Part shown: one piece after another, positions 46,301 to 54,375 of the stretch
Layout: each line of letters opens with the position of its first letter
How positions within the stretch are numbered: the stretch's first letter is position 1
Source of the DNA: Burkholderiales bacterium
GTDB lineage: Bacteria > Pseudomonadota > Gammaproteobacteria > Burkholderiales > Eutrophovitaceae
Length of the DNA stretch: 64,000 nucleotides
Assembly: GCA_035560005.1 (NCBI GenBank)
Contig: DATMAN010000071.1
Span: forward strand, 45,351-109,350
Reading direction: 5' to 3'
Notes under the pieces: generated by a model
The model's database searches: none
What the model saw: only the letters and a program-made list of their open reading frames with translations
What the model was told of the DNA's origin: nothing
Translations under genes and position numbers: made by a program

Positions 46301-46710
46301 ATACCCCGGCGTTGCTGCCGGAGAGCTACTGCGCCAACGTGCACCAGCGCTTGATCGTCTACAAGCGGCTGGCCAACTGCCGCACCCCGGAAGAACTGGA
46401 AGCGATGCAGGAGGAGATCATCGACCGCTTCGGTCCGATGCCGGACCCCGTGAAGCACCTGATCGAGACGCACCGACTGCGCATCGCCGCTGCGCCGCTG
46501 GGCATTTCACGCATCGACGCCGGCCCGGACGCGATCGTGCTGCAGTTCGTGCCCGAGCCGCCGATCGACCCGGCCCGGATCATTCAGCTGGTGCAGAACC
46601 TGAAAGGGGCGCGCTTTGCCGGTCCCGACCGCGTGCGCGTGGAAGCACGCTGCGAAGAGGTACACGCGCGTGCGGCCCGCGTGCGCGAGCTGCTCCGGCC
46701 GCTGCAGTAA
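43312..46710 (+). CDS. mfd: Transcription-repair coupling factor Mfd
   Basis: A full-length 1132-residue Mfd, which removes stalled RNA polymerase and recruits UvrA. The UvrB-like N-terminus runs from the start; the RNA-polymerase-interacting domain has VGDPVVHVEHGIGRYRGL. The translocase has GDVGFGKTEVALRAAF (Walker A), VDEEHRFGVRQKE (DEEH box), TATPIPRTLAMAL and QLRGRVGRS. The TRCF C-terminal domain is present. It ends four bases from the opposing patatin-like gene. Confidence 0.98.
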   Translation: MALTASLPAPAGRVRVSAPAGSADSLLIARLARAARPLLVVTEDAQEAQRLLEEVRFFAADLRVHLFPDWETLPYDAFSPHQDLVSERLETLYRLTRNECDVIVVPVTTMLYRLPPTAYLAAYTFLLKRGDRLPPAELSRQLTLAGYSHVSQVVSPGEYSMRGGMIDLFPMGSALPYRIELFDEEIDSLRAFDADTQRSIYKVNEVRLLPAREFPTDEQARTRFRSRFREAIEGDPTRSRIYKDISQGGLPAGVEYYLPLFFDQTATLADYLPERAAVLLHGDLPSAIRKFWTDTEARYRLLSGDPDRPLLPPGALFLREEEFFGAIKPFARHEMTRPGAGHAAGALPPVAVDRRAAQPVGALKRFVESFPGRVLLLADSPGRRETLFGLLTEYGVHPSPAQDWAGFLSGEGRFALGVAPVHSGFIDEEAGLAVITEGELYPAQVRARAQRERRVCAENMLRDLSEVRVGDPVVHVEHGIGRYRGLATMDLGEGPNEFLTIEYEGGDKLYVPVAQLAMVGRYSGAAPEAAPLHRLGSGQWEKAKRRAAQQVRDTAAELLALYAQRAARTGHAFGVKPHDYEAFRAGFPFQETPDQAAAIEATLNDLRSGKPMDRLICGDVGFGKTEVALRAAFVAVADGKQVAVLVPTTLLAEQHFQTFSDRFAEWPVKIVELSRFRSAKDTAAALRGLAEGRVDIAIGTHRLLQRDVKFKDLGLVIVDEEHRFGVRQKERLKALRAEVDVLTLTATPIPRTLAMALEGLRDFSVIATAPQRRMAIKTFVSPFSDGLIREAVLRELKRGGQIYFLHNEIETIHRMEERLTRLVPEARLRVAHGQMAERELEHAMRDFYQQRYNLLLCTTIIETGIDIPTANTIIINRADKFGLAQLHQLRGRVGRSHHQAYAYLLTPDEEALRGQARKRLEAIQMMEELGSGFYLAMHDLEIRGAGEVLGESQSGEMQEIGFALYAEMLNAAVRALKSGREPHLAGPLDSGTEINLHTPALLPESYCANVHQRLIVYKRLANCRTPEELEAMQEEIIDRFGPMPDPVKHLIETHRLRIAAAPLGISRIDAGPDAIVLQFVPEPPIDPARIIQLVQNLKGARFAGPDRVRVEARCEEVHARAARVRELLRPLQ

Positions 46711-46714
46711 CCCG

Positions 46715-49700
46715 CTACGCCGTCCCGCTCGCCGCGGCGGTTTCCCTCACAACCGAGTTCAATATCCGCTCGATCTCGCCCTTCTGCGGAAAGTCGCGAT
46801 CGAGCGCGCTGCCCGCCAGACGCAGCGCGGCATCTCCCACCAGCGCGCGCATCGCGCGCCGCGCCAGTCCCATGCGCCGCACGTGATCCTGGATGCGGAA
46901 GAAGGTCAGGCGGTGTTCCTTTCCCGCGGCGCCCTGCACCTCGCGCGCCGCGGCGAGCCCGAACGTGTAGACCAGCAGCGGGCCGTGGTCTCCACGATGC
47001 GGCGGGAAGGACGGCGAGACTTCCTGGCTGAGCTGCAGCAGCAGCAGCTTGTCGCCGGGCTCGAGGTAATCCTTCACCATGGCCGCTTCGACGAAATTGA
47101 TCTCGTTGCGCTTTTCCAGTTCGTCGAGCCACGATGCGACGGTGGCCTGAGGCCGCGGAACATCCAGCGCGGCCACCGCGACCTTGCCCGGCCCGAGATC
47201 CAGCCTGCGTTCGCACCAGCGCTGGAAGCGCGCGCCGTACATGCCGCAGCAGATCGAGAACGTGACCATGAACATGGCCGACCACGACCAGTGCTTGAAC
47301 AGGTTCATCCAGCCGCGGTTGTCCGGATGCTCCCACTCTTCCTCGAGGTTGAGGTCAAGATAGACCTCCTCCATGACCTGCAGCATGCTGGTGCACAGAT
47401 AGAAGCCGGAGCGCAGGCTCTCGTAGTCCTTCGGCAGGCCGAGCCACACCGGCTCGGCGCCCGGCCGGCCCGCGGCGAGCCGCGGCCACTCGGGCGACAG
47501 CTGCGCATCCATGAAGCGCAGTTTCTGGTCCGTGCGCAGCGCCTGCTCGATGAACCTGAGCCGGTCGCCGTGGCGCGTGAAAGCGGCCGCTGCGCGGCCC
47601 GGCGGATGCCAGCGCTCCTTCAGCTTGACGAAGATCCCCTCGAGATCGCGATCACGCACCCCGATCGCCACGCCTGCATCGGCCCTCAACTCTTCGCGCT
47701 CGCCCACCGATTCCAGGATTGCGGACATCACGTGCAGACCGAGCTTGCGATAGCTCTCGAACTGTGACTCGGCGAACCATTGGTCGGCGGTGCTCTCGTG
47801 CGGGAACTGCGCGTGGGACGCCGCATATTGCGCGATGTCGGCAGGCTCGTTTCCCGTGAGGGAAGGCTTCACGTAGAGCAGCAGCCCGGTGCGCGGCTCT
47901 TTTCCGTTGTCCGGGTAGCGGATCTCGCCGACCGTGCAATGAAACCGGCTGCGCCGGGTCTGCGGATCGGGAACCAGCGCGCGGGTGTCGATCGCGATTT
48001 CCACCCCCAGGTCCACCGCGCACTTGCGCACCGCGTTGCCGAGATCCTCGAATCGGAAGTCGCGGTCCTGCCCGGCGTCCACGGCGAGAATGAAACGGCA
48101 GCGCCGCCGCACCAGCTCGTAGATGCCGAGGTTTTCGAAGTGCCCGCCGTCGCTCAGATAGACGAAGGGTCGCGATTCGTCGGTCAGTGCGAACAGCTCG
48201 CGCAGCAGCCAGAGAATGCCGAACCGCGGGCCCTTGCGCGCCCAATGCCCACGCGAGGCCGAGTTCTGCATCCACCAGCCCAGCCGGACGTTGAATACCG
48301 TGAGCAGAAAGGCGGTCGCAGTGGCTGTGTGATGGCCCATGTTCGGGCTCGCGGCCGCTCCCGATATGGTGAGCGCGGTGCCCAGTCCGAGCCATCCACC
48401 CGGGGATTGCGGATCGCCATCGACGGGCTTGAGGTACTGCGCCGTGCACTGATACCGGCCCTGGGCGGCCGCCGCGCGCGGTTCGAGGTCATAACCGCAG
48501 TACAAGGGCGCGATGACGAACGAGGCGGCCTTGCGTTCCTGCCAGGCGAGATTGTTGGACCGTGTCAGGTTGAGCGCGGTGTTGATGAGGTGATATGGCC
48601 TCTGCCCGGCAAGATCGCTGACCCTCGGGGAGTCGGCCGGGTCGAAACCCGTGAACGGATGCGCTCTGCGGCCGCCCGCCCCTTCACTGGTCGCGCCGAG
48701 ATAGCAGCGCACGAGGCGGTTGCGGTAGAACATGTGCAACGAGAACACGTTGACGTCCACTGTCCACGACAGCCCGAACACCACGGCCAGCAGCACCGTC
48801 AGAATCCCGAGCAGCGCAGGTAGCCGGTCGGCATCGATCACCGACAGCGTGGCGCGCGCGTAGGGGCCGAAGCTCGCGTGCAGCTCGAACGCATCCGCGC
48901 CCCCCACGGCAAGTGCGCGTAGCGTTCCGTGCAGCAGATACGACACGGCCAACAGGAGGCCCAGCACGAACACATAGGGTGCGAGGTTTGCGATCCACTC
49001 CAGAGTGCGCTTGCCCTCCTTCCCGCTGGTGAGCCGACTGCGCCCCGCCAGTACGCCGGCCGCAGTGGAAAGGATCCAGGCCGCGCCGGCTTCGGCCGCC
49101 CAACCCTGCAGCCAACCGAGCAGGAAGGGGCCATAGACGGCTGCGCACGCGACCGCCAGCCAGGCAGCCGTGACTCCGAGCATCCATCCGCCCAGCCGCG
49201 ACCACCACTCGCGCGTTTCCTCGGAGAACGTCCGACCGACGATGCCGACGAACAGGATGGTGGCGAGGCCGAATGCGACCAGGGCGCCGGGCATCGACCA
49301 GACGGTCGCATGTAACACCGCGGTCGGCCGAGTTGCGCCGTCCGCCAGCACGGCGCCTATCGCCCACAGTCCGAGCAGGCCGACCACCACGGCGAGTGTC
49401 ACGCCGAGCAGAATGCGCAACCAGTCCGCCGGACCGTAGTAGTACCGGGCGGGCCTGTTTGCAGCGCCGGGTTTGCCAAGAGTGCGCAGTGCTTCCCGGA
49501 CTGCGCTGCCCACCGAGGATAGCGTTCCGCCGGCGGTCCATTTGTGCATGAGCCAGGCCGCGACCTGCAAACCGATGCTCAGCGCGAGTGCCGGCACGAA
49601 ATAGCGCGCCAGAAATTCGCCGACGCTCACTGCATCCCGTCGCGCCGCCGCGAGACCGAGGGTGGCGGCGGCCACGATCAGGGGAACGACCACCAGCCAG

Positions 49701-50359
49701 AAGATGCTTTTGCGCGACTGATAGAACCGAACCTTCTCGCGCGCCACGTCGCTGTGATAGAGATTCAGGTTGATGACGAACAGCGCGACCGCGAAGGCGA
49801 GCACGCCCACCGCCAGCCACTGAAGTTGCGCATGCGTGAGCACCCAGGCGGCGAGCAGCGGAAGCATCAGCGCCGCGCCGACCAGGGCCACGATCTGAAA
49901 GAGGTTCAGGAGCAGGTTGCGCACGTAGGTCGCGGCGCCGGCCAGTGTATCGGTGCTGAACAGACCCAGGCGCGGCGTCAGGTAGTTGCTGAACCGACGC
50001 AACCAGCTCAGTTGAGTCGGCTCCGGGCTGTCCTGATCGGCGCTCGCCGCCAGCGCCTTCTCCACGCTGCGCACGTCGCGGTTGGCGCGCAGAATCCAGG
50101 CCGACAACCAGCTCCCGATGTACCCGCCGCCGGACACGGTGGACAGGTAGTCGACCCGTCTCAACAGCCGGGCACGCGCGAGCGCCTGCAGGACCCCGAG
50201 ATTGAACGTGGCACTGCGGATGCCGCCGCCCGAGAAGGCCAGCCCGAACAGGTCGTGCGCGACGTTCTTCGCGCCGGTGCCGGATGCCGCGCGCGCTTCC
50301 TCGATGAGCTGGACTTCGGCCTGCCTGACCTCGTCGAAGCTGAACGCCTCTCGATTCAT
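46715..50359 (-). CDS. Giant patatin-like phospholipase with an internal membrane domain
   Basis: A 1214-residue protein in which a patatin lipase fold is split by a membrane module. The N-terminal part has the oxyanion loop FSGGGIRSATFNLGVLQAL (GGG at 44-46) and the nucleophile strand YLSTVSGGGYIGSW (Ser76; Thr replaces the first Gly of GxSxG). About 8-10 hydrophobic helices fill ~148-535. The catalytic Asp of YLSDGGHFENLGIYEL is D737. A long soluble tail with no recognised domain follows. GGAG precedes the ATG. Similar very large bacterial patatins exist, but I know of no established function. A PmrA-type box lies in its upstream gap. Confidence 0.82.
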   Translation of the reverse strand: MNREAFSFDEVRQAEVQLIEEARAASGTGAKNVAHDLFGLAFSGGGIRSATFNLGVLQALARARLLRRVDYLSTVSGGGYIGSWLSAWILRANRDVRSVEKALAASADQDSPEPTQLSWLRRFSNYLTPRLGLFSTDTLAGAATYVRNLLLNLFQIVALVGAALMLPLLAAWVLTHAQLQWLAVGVLAFAVALFVINLNLYHSDVAREKVRFYQSRKSIFWLVVVPLIVAAATLGLAAARRDAVSVGEFLARYFVPALALSIGLQVAAWLMHKWTAGGTLSSVGSAVREALRTLGKPGAANRPARYYYGPADWLRILLGVTLAVVVGLLGLWAIGAVLADGATRPTAVLHATVWSMPGALVAFGLATILFVGIVGRTFSEETREWWSRLGGWMLGVTAAWLAVACAAVYGPFLLGWLQGWAAEAGAAWILSTAAGVLAGRSRLTSGKEGKRTLEWIANLAPYVFVLGLLLAVSYLLHGTLRALAVGGADAFELHASFGPYARATLSVIDADRLPALLGILTVLLAVVFGLSWTVDVNVFSLHMFYRNRLVRCYLGATSEGAGGRRAHPFTGFDPADSPRVSDLAGQRPYHLINTALNLTRSNNLAWQERKAASFVIAPLYCGYDLEPRAAAAQGRYQCTAQYLKPVDGDPQSPGGWLGLGTALTISGAAASPNMGHHTATATAFLLTVFNVRLGWWMQNSASRGHWARKGPRFGILWLLRELFALTDESRPFVYLSDGGHFENLGIYELVRRRCRFILAVDAGQDRDFRFEDLGNAVRKCAVDLGVEIAIDTRALVPDPQTRRSRFHCTVGEIRYPDNGKEPRTGLLLYVKPSLTGNEPADIAQYAASHAQFPHESTADQWFAESQFESYRKLGLHVMSAILESVGEREELRADAGVAIGVRDRDLEGIFVKLKERWHPPGRAAAAFTRHGDRLRFIEQALRTDQKLRFMDAQLSPEWPRLAAGRPGAEPVWLGLPKDYESLRSGFYLCTSMLQVMEEVYLDLNLEEEWEHPDNRGWMNLFKHWSWSAMFMVTFSICCGMYGARFQRWCERRLDLGPGKVAVAALDVPRPQATVASWLDELEKRNEINFVEAAMVKDYLEPGDKLLLLQLSQEVSPSFPPHRGDHGPLLVYTFGLAAAREVQGAAGKEHRLTFFRIQDHVRRMGLARRAMRALVGDAALRLAGSALDRDFPQKGEIERILNSVVRETAAASGTA

Positions 50360-50711
50360 GTCTCGCTCCGTTGCCTTCGGTCCGAGCCAGAGGTCGGGTC
50401 GCCTCGATCGCTGCGTGCCGCTACGCTGTCGCGCGATCGCGCTGCACCGCTCGCCGAGCGGACTTGCGCCGCCCCGGGCTCAACCTCACGGCTTGTTGTG
50501 GTTATGGCACAGCGTGGCTGAAAGTCAAATCTGCCAGAACGACAGGTTTGATCCGGCCATCGGCTCCGTGCTCCGTAATCGTATCTGACTTAAGCCGCCC
50601 TTAAGTTTCGCGCTGTACTTTGGCGGCTCGTGCCGCCGCGCCAATGTCATCGAGTGGACATTGCATTCGGTTGCAGGACGACGGCTTGTCAACGCCCAAC
50701 GGAGGTTCGCC
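50360..50711. promoter_or_regulatory. Divergent regulatory region between the patatin and PepSY genes
   Basis: A 352-base gap with no convincing gene. Its clearest element is the CTTAAG direct repeat at 50589-50605. TGTACT at 50614-50619 is a weak rightward -10 downstream of it. GGAGG at 50701-50705 is the PepSY ribosome site. The left half (50360-50570) holds only GC-rich sequence with no structure I can name. Confidence 0.45.
50589..50605. promoter_or_regulatory. PmrA/BasR-type box
   Basis: CTTAAGCCGCCCTTAAG is an exact match to the PmrA consensus (two CTTAAG half-sites separated by five bases). The half-site is palindromic, so the box reads the same on both strands and could serve either divergent gene. 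It is 107 bases before the PepSY ATG and 230 before the patatin ATG. No pmrAB/qseBC genes lie in the window. Confidence 0.65.
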
Positions 50712-51038
50712 ATGAGACACAACGCTCCTTTCAAACACCCGCTGCTCGCCGGGCTGATGCTGACCGCGGTTCTTGCGGGAAGTCCGGCAGCCGCCGACGA
50801 CGACATGGCGCAGATGCAGGCCCTTGCCCGCACGGCCAACCTGATCCCGCCAGAGAAGGCGATCGAGAAGGCACTGGCCGCCAAGCCGGGCATCGTGATC
50901 GATGCCGACATCGACCGCAAGCTCTCGGGGCTGTACTACGAGATCGAAGTGGTCGATGCGCAGGGCGTCGAATGGGAAATCGACATCGATGCAAAGACCG
51001 GAGAAACGCGCCGTGTGAAGCGCGACTGGTTCGACTGA
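50712..51038 (+). CDS. Exported PepSY-domain protein
   Basis: A 108-residue protein with a signal peptide (KHPLLAGLMLTAVLAGSPAAA) and one PepSY domain: IPPEKAIEKALAAKPGIVIDAD and YYEIEVVDAQGVEWEIDIDAKTGE. Such small periplasmic PepSY proteins are often controlled by a two-component system of the PmrAB/QseBC type, consistent with the box upstream. GGAGG lies seven bases before the ATG. Role unknown; possibly a metal or peptide binder. Confidence 0.9.
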   Translation: MRHNAPFKHPLLAGLMLTAVLAGSPAAADDDMAQMQALARTANLIPPEKAIEKALAAKPGIVIDADIDRKLSGLYYEIEVVDAQGVEWEIDIDAKTGETRRVKRDWFD

Positions 51039-51053
51039 GCGCGCCTTGCGCGC
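51035..51053. terminator. Hairpin at convergent PepSY/SET junction
   Basis: GCGCGC-CTT-GCGCGC (51039-51053) follows the PepSY stop in the 22-base gap before the opposing SET gene stop. CTGAGCGCGCCTTGCGC (51035-51051) is identical to the sequence at the kinase/radA junction (17564-17580). No T-tract follows on either strand. Confidence 0.35.
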
Positions 51054-51060
51054 GAAGCTC

Positions 51061-51435
51061 TTACGGACGCCGGCCTTCCAGCGCTTCGTAGTCCACGGTG
51101 AGTTCTTCGCCGACCGCGATGTCGCGCGCCGCGACATCCACGCCGTAGCGGTCGCGCGCGTGATCGGTGCGCAGGTTTGGTTCGTCGCTGTGATTGATGA
51201 ACCGCGCGTCGTCGCAACACAGGATGTAGCGCTTCAGACGCCGATCGATATAGCCGTAGCGGAGCAGTTGCTCGCGCAGGCGCGGCGGCTGGCGCTCGAG
51301 CACGCCCGGATCGAGGTCGAGATCGAAACCGGGGGTGAAGCGCCAGACCTCGGCTCCCTTCGGGATGAACTCCGCGGCGAAGACGCCCAGCCCGTGGATC
51401 GGGCTGCGATCGACCCTTACCCGGACGAGCAGCAT
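51061..51435 (-). CDS. SET-domain protein-lysine methyltransferase
   Basis: A 124-residue minimal SET domain: SPIHGLGVFAAEFIPKGAEVW at the N-terminus, RFINHSDEPNL (the NHS pseudoknot) and GEELTVDY at the C-terminus. It would methylate a protein lysine with S-adenosylmethionine. ATG at 51433-51435 is preferred; TTG at 51442-51444 is an alternative. It is the last gene of the Fe-S cluster run, 12 bases after the Rieske gene. Target unknown. Confidence 0.88.
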   Translation of the reverse strand: MLLVRVRVDRSPIHGLGVFAAEFIPKGAEVWRFTPGFDLDLDPGVLERQPPRLREQLLRYGYIDRRLKRYILCCDDARFINHSDEPNLRTDHARDRYGVDVAARDIAVGEELTVDYEALEGRRP

Positions 51436-51447
51436 GGAGGGCAACGC

Positions 51448-51768
51448 CTAGTCCCAGCGCGCATCGCGCACATAGACCTTGCCGTCCTCCACTTTCACCG
51501 GGAACGTTGCGACCGGCTCCCATGCCGGAGGCGCGAGCACCTCGCCGGTTCTGATGGAAAAGCGCGCGCCGTGGCGCGGGCAGATGATCTGGTCGCCCTC
51601 GATCGGCGCGCCGGTCAGCACGGTCCCGTCATGGGTGCACACGTCCTCGATCGCGTGGAACTCCCCGTCGAGGTTGAAGACCGCGACCAGCGTGCCGTCC
51701 AGATCCACCGTTTCCCAGCCGCTCGGCGGGATGTCGGCGGCGTTGGCAACGAATCTCCACTCTGACAT
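51448..51768 (-). CDS. Rieske [2Fe-2S] ferredoxin
   Basis: A 106-residue Rieske ferredoxin of the NirD/BphF-like type. The cluster ligands are C44/H46 in CTHDG and C63/H66 in CPRHGARF. No oxygenase gene is nearby; small Rieske proteins of this type are frequent at the end of SUF operons, where they may receive or report clusters. It is 159 bases after nfu, separated by an inverted-repeat element. Confidence 0.93.
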   Translation of the reverse strand: MSEWRFVANAADIPPSGWETVDLDGTLVAVFNLDGEFHAIEDVCTHDGTVLTGAPIEGDQIICPRHGARFSIRTGEVLAPPAWEPVATFPVKVEDGKVYVRDARWD

Positions 51769-51786
51769 CGGATAAGACCTGTATCA

Positions 51787-51915
51787 AAAGCGAAACACCA
51801 AGCCACGAAGAGCAACGAGAACACGCAGTGGAGAAAACAACCGCATGTGCGGGTCGCGTAACGCACCGCCAGCCATGCGTTCCGAACACCTCGACCCAGC
51901 TTCGTGTTTCGCTCT
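51787..51915. repeat. Dispersed inverted-repeat element, copy 4
   Basis: This lies in the gap between nfu (stop 51928) and the Rieske start (51768). The left arm 51787-51803 (AAAGCGAAACACCAAGC) matches the complement of 51899-51915 (AGAGCGAAACACGAAGC) at 15 of 17 positions. The same core AGCGAAACAC is in copy 1. No gene inside. Confidence 0.55.
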
Positions 51916-51927
51916 TCCGGCTCTGGA

Positions 51928-52497
51928 CTATACGGCGACGACTTCGAGCTCGGGATCGATGCGGCGCACCAGACTCTCGATGCCCGCCAAGGTACCGGAG
52001 ATCGAACTCGGGCAGCTGCCGCACGCGCCCTGGTAGTGGACCTTCAGCGTATTGCCCTCCAGACCCACCACGTACAGGTCGCCTCCGTCGCCTTGCAGGT
52101 AGGGCCGCACCTCTTCGTCGAGTAGCTCGTTGATCTGCTCGAGCTTGGCGCGCTCGGTCGCTGACAGCTCGGATTCGTCCTGCACCAGCCACGCAGCCGC
52201 TCGCGCGAACTCCTCGGATTGCTTCTGCGCCGCGGGTGCCTGCCGGATCGGCTCTGCGACCTGACGCATCAGGTCCTTCCAGTCCGCCTGGCCGTCCTGC
52301 GTGACCGTGATCCAGTTATCGACGTAGAACACATTCGTGACGTGCGGAATGGCGAAGAGTTGCGCAGCGAGCGGATCGTCCTTCGCCTGCTCGGGGCTCT
52401 CGAACGACTTCGCCACGCCGTAGGTCAGCGGCTCCTTCAGCACGAATTTGCGCGCGTTCGGATTCGGCGTCCACTCGAGGTCTGCGATCTTGGGCAT
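51928..52497 (-). CDS. nfuA: NfuA-like Fe-S scaffold/carrier
   Basis: A 189-residue two-domain Nfu protein. Residues ~1-90 are the Nfu N-terminal domain (TPNPNARKFVLKEPL). Residues ~110-189 are the NifU-like domain with the cluster motif GACGSCPSS (CxxC) and LLDEEVRPYLQGDGGDLYVV. It would carry [4Fe-4S] clusters to client proteins. It follows sufU across a 143-base gap that holds a repeat. Confidence 0.93.
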   Translation of the reverse strand: MPKIADLEWTPNPNARKFVLKEPLTYGVAKSFESPEQAKDDPLAAQLFAIPHVTNVFYVDNWITVTQDGQADWKDLMRQVAEPIRQAPAAQKQSEEFARAAAWLVQDESELSATERAKLEQINELLDEEVRPYLQGDGGDLYVVGLEGNTLKVHYQGACGSCPSSISGTLAGIESLVRRIDPELEVVAV

Positions 52498-52523
52498 GCC
52501 GGTCCAGTCCGCTCAGCCGCTGC

Positions 52524-52645
52524 AACACCCAGACACGGAGGGTCTGGCAAACGAGGCCGGATCGATGCCACACCAGCTTTCCGCGTGCTTCGAGATGTCT
52601 TTCATCTCCTCGTGCCTCGCGCTCGGGTTATCTGCGTGGTTCACC
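52524..52645. repeat. Dispersed inverted-repeat element, copy 5
   Basis: This occupies the gap between sufU and nfu. The left end AACACCCAGACACGGAG (52524-52540) and the complement of the right end (AACCACGCAGATAACCCGAG, 52622-52641) are distant inverted relatives with the same vocabulary as copy 6. No gene inside. Confidence 0.4.
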
Positions 52646-53114
52646 CTGCACCGCCGACCGGATCGGCATCACCTTCGGTGGAGACGGTGGCCTGTGCATT
52701 GAAGGCGGCGTGCAGCGTGTGCCAGGGCAGGATCGCGCACTTGACGCGTGACGGCAGGTCCTTGATTCCGGAGAACACGGTCAGTCGCCCCAGATGGTGA
52801 GGAGCCCCCGCTTCCAGCTTTCCCGTCGCCATGTCGCGGAACTGCTGCACCAGCCGTTCGGCCTCGTCGACTGTCTTGCCCTTGACGTTGGTGGTCATCA
52901 TCGAAGCGGACGCCTTGCAGATCGCGCAGCCCTCGCCTTCGAAGGCGATGTCGCTCACCAGCCCATTGGAGACGTTGAGGGTGAGCCAGATATGGTCGCC
53001 GCACAGCGGGTTCAGGCCTTCGGCCTTGTGGCTGGGGGCGGGCAGTCTCCCCCAGTTGCGCGGCTTGCGGTTGTGATCGAGGATGACCTCCTGATAGAGC
53101 AACTTGCTGTCCAT
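52641..53114 (-). CDS. sufU: SufU-type Fe-S assembly protein
   Basis: A 157-residue SufU. The ligand residues are present: NPLCGDH (Cys and Asp), EGCAICKASASMM and VKCAILPWHTL. SufU is the zinc protein that accepts sulfur from SufS, typical of Gram-positive bacteria but also found with SufS in other phyla. The ATG at 53112-53114 lies seven bases after sufS. It replaces SufE in this operon. Confidence 0.92.
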   Translation of the reverse strand: MDSKLLYQEVILDHNRKPRNWGRLPAPSHKAEGLNPLCGDHIWLTLNVSNGLVSDIAFEGEGCAICKASASMMTTNVKGKTVDEAERLVQQFRDMATGKLEAGAPHHLGRLTVFSGIKDLPSRVKCAILPWHTLHAAFNAQATVSTEGDADPVGGAG

Positions 53115-53121
53115 GGTGCCC

Positions 53122-54375
53122 CTATGCACCGAAGATCTGCTGCACGCGGCGGATGCCCGCAACCAGTTGGTCCACCTCCTCGAAGGTGTTGTAGAGATAG
53201 AACGACGCGCGCACCGTAGCCGGAAGCCGGTAGCGCTGCATGACCGGCTGCGCGCAATGGTGTCCGGTGCGCACCGCCACGCCCTCCTCGTTGAGCAGCG
53301 TCCCCACGTCGTGCGGATGAACTCCCTCGACCACGAAGGAGAGCACGCCGGCCTTGTGCTTGGCCATGCCGATGATGCGCACGCCTCTCAGCGCGCCGAG
53401 CTGTTCGGTCGCGTACTGCAGAAGCACGTGTTCGTGCGCCGCGATGCGCTCCATCCCGATCGTCTCCAGGTATTCGACGGTCGTCCCCAGGCCGATCGCT
53501 GCGGCGATCGGGGGTGTCCCGGCCTCGAACTTGTACGGCAGGGCGTTGTAGAGGGTCTTGTCGAAAGACACCGACAGGATCATGTCGCCGCCGCCTTCGT
53601 ACGGCTGCATCTTCTCCAGCCACCCTGCCTTGCCGTAGAGGATGCCGATCCCGGTCGGGCCGCACATCTTGTGGCCGGAGAAGGCGTAGAAATCGCAGTC
53701 CAGATCACGCACGTCCACCTTCATGTGCGGCGCGGCCTGCGCGCCGTCGATCAGCACCGGCACCCCGCGCGCGTGAGCCAGAACGATCATCTCCTTGACC
53801 GGGTTGATCGTGCCCAGGGCATTCGAGACGTGGGTCACGGCCACCAGCCGGGTCCGGGGGCCGAACAGTCTCTCGTACTCGTCGAGCAGCAGTTCGCCGG
53901 CGTCGTTGATCGGTACCACTTTGATTCGGGCGCCTTTCTCCTCGCACAGCATCTGCCAGGGCACGATGTTGGAGTGGTGCTCGAGGTGCGAGAGGATGAT
54001 CTCGTCGCCCGCACCGATGAAGGCGCGTCCGAAACCGTGTGCCACGAGATTGATGCCGTTGGTCGTGCCGCGGGTGAAGATCACCTCGCGGTCTTCCGCC
54101 GCGTTGATGAAGCGCCGCACGGCGCTGCGCGCGCCCTCGTAGGCAGCGGTCGCGGTCTCCGAAAGGTAGTGCACGCCGCGGTGGATGTTGGCGTGCTCGG
54201 CGCTCTGATAGCGCACCAGGCGCTCGATGACCTGCCTGGGCATCTGGCTGCTCGCCGCGTTGTCCAGATAGGCGAGCGGCTTACCCTTGACCTTCACCGC
54301 CAGGATGGGAAAGTCGGCGCGGATCTGCTCCACGTCCAGCAGCTCCGGTTTTCTGGCTGGGAGAACAGCGCTCAT
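53122..54375 (-). CDS. sufS: Cysteine desulfurase SufS (group II)
   Basis: A 417-residue PLP cysteine desulfurase. FYAFSGHKMCGPTGIG contains the PLP lysine, SHLEHHSNIVPWQ is conserved, and the catalytic cysteine is in RTGHHCAQPVM, the group II (SufS) context. The ATG at 54373-54375 overlaps the sufD stop (ATGA). A second, IscS-type desulfurase is encoded upstream in the same run, an unusual duplication of function. Confidence 0.96.
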   Translation of the reverse strand: MSAVLPARKPELLDVEQIRADFPILAVKVKGKPLAYLDNAASSQMPRQVIERLVRYQSAEHANIHRGVHYLSETATAAYEGARSAVRRFINAAEDREVIFTRGTTNGINLVAHGFGRAFIGAGDEIILSHLEHHSNIVPWQMLCEEKGARIKVVPINDAGELLLDEYERLFGPRTRLVAVTHVSNALGTINPVKEMIVLAHARGVPVLIDGAQAAPHMKVDVRDLDCDFYAFSGHKMCGPTGIGILYGKAGWLEKMQPYEGGGDMILSVSFDKTLYNALPYKFEAGTPPIAAAIGLGTTVEYLETIGMERIAAHEHVLLQYATEQLGALRGVRIIGMAKHKAGVLSFVVEGVHPHDVGTLLNEEGVAVRTGHHCAQPVMQRYRLPATVRASFYLYNTFEEVDQLVAGIRRVQQIFGA

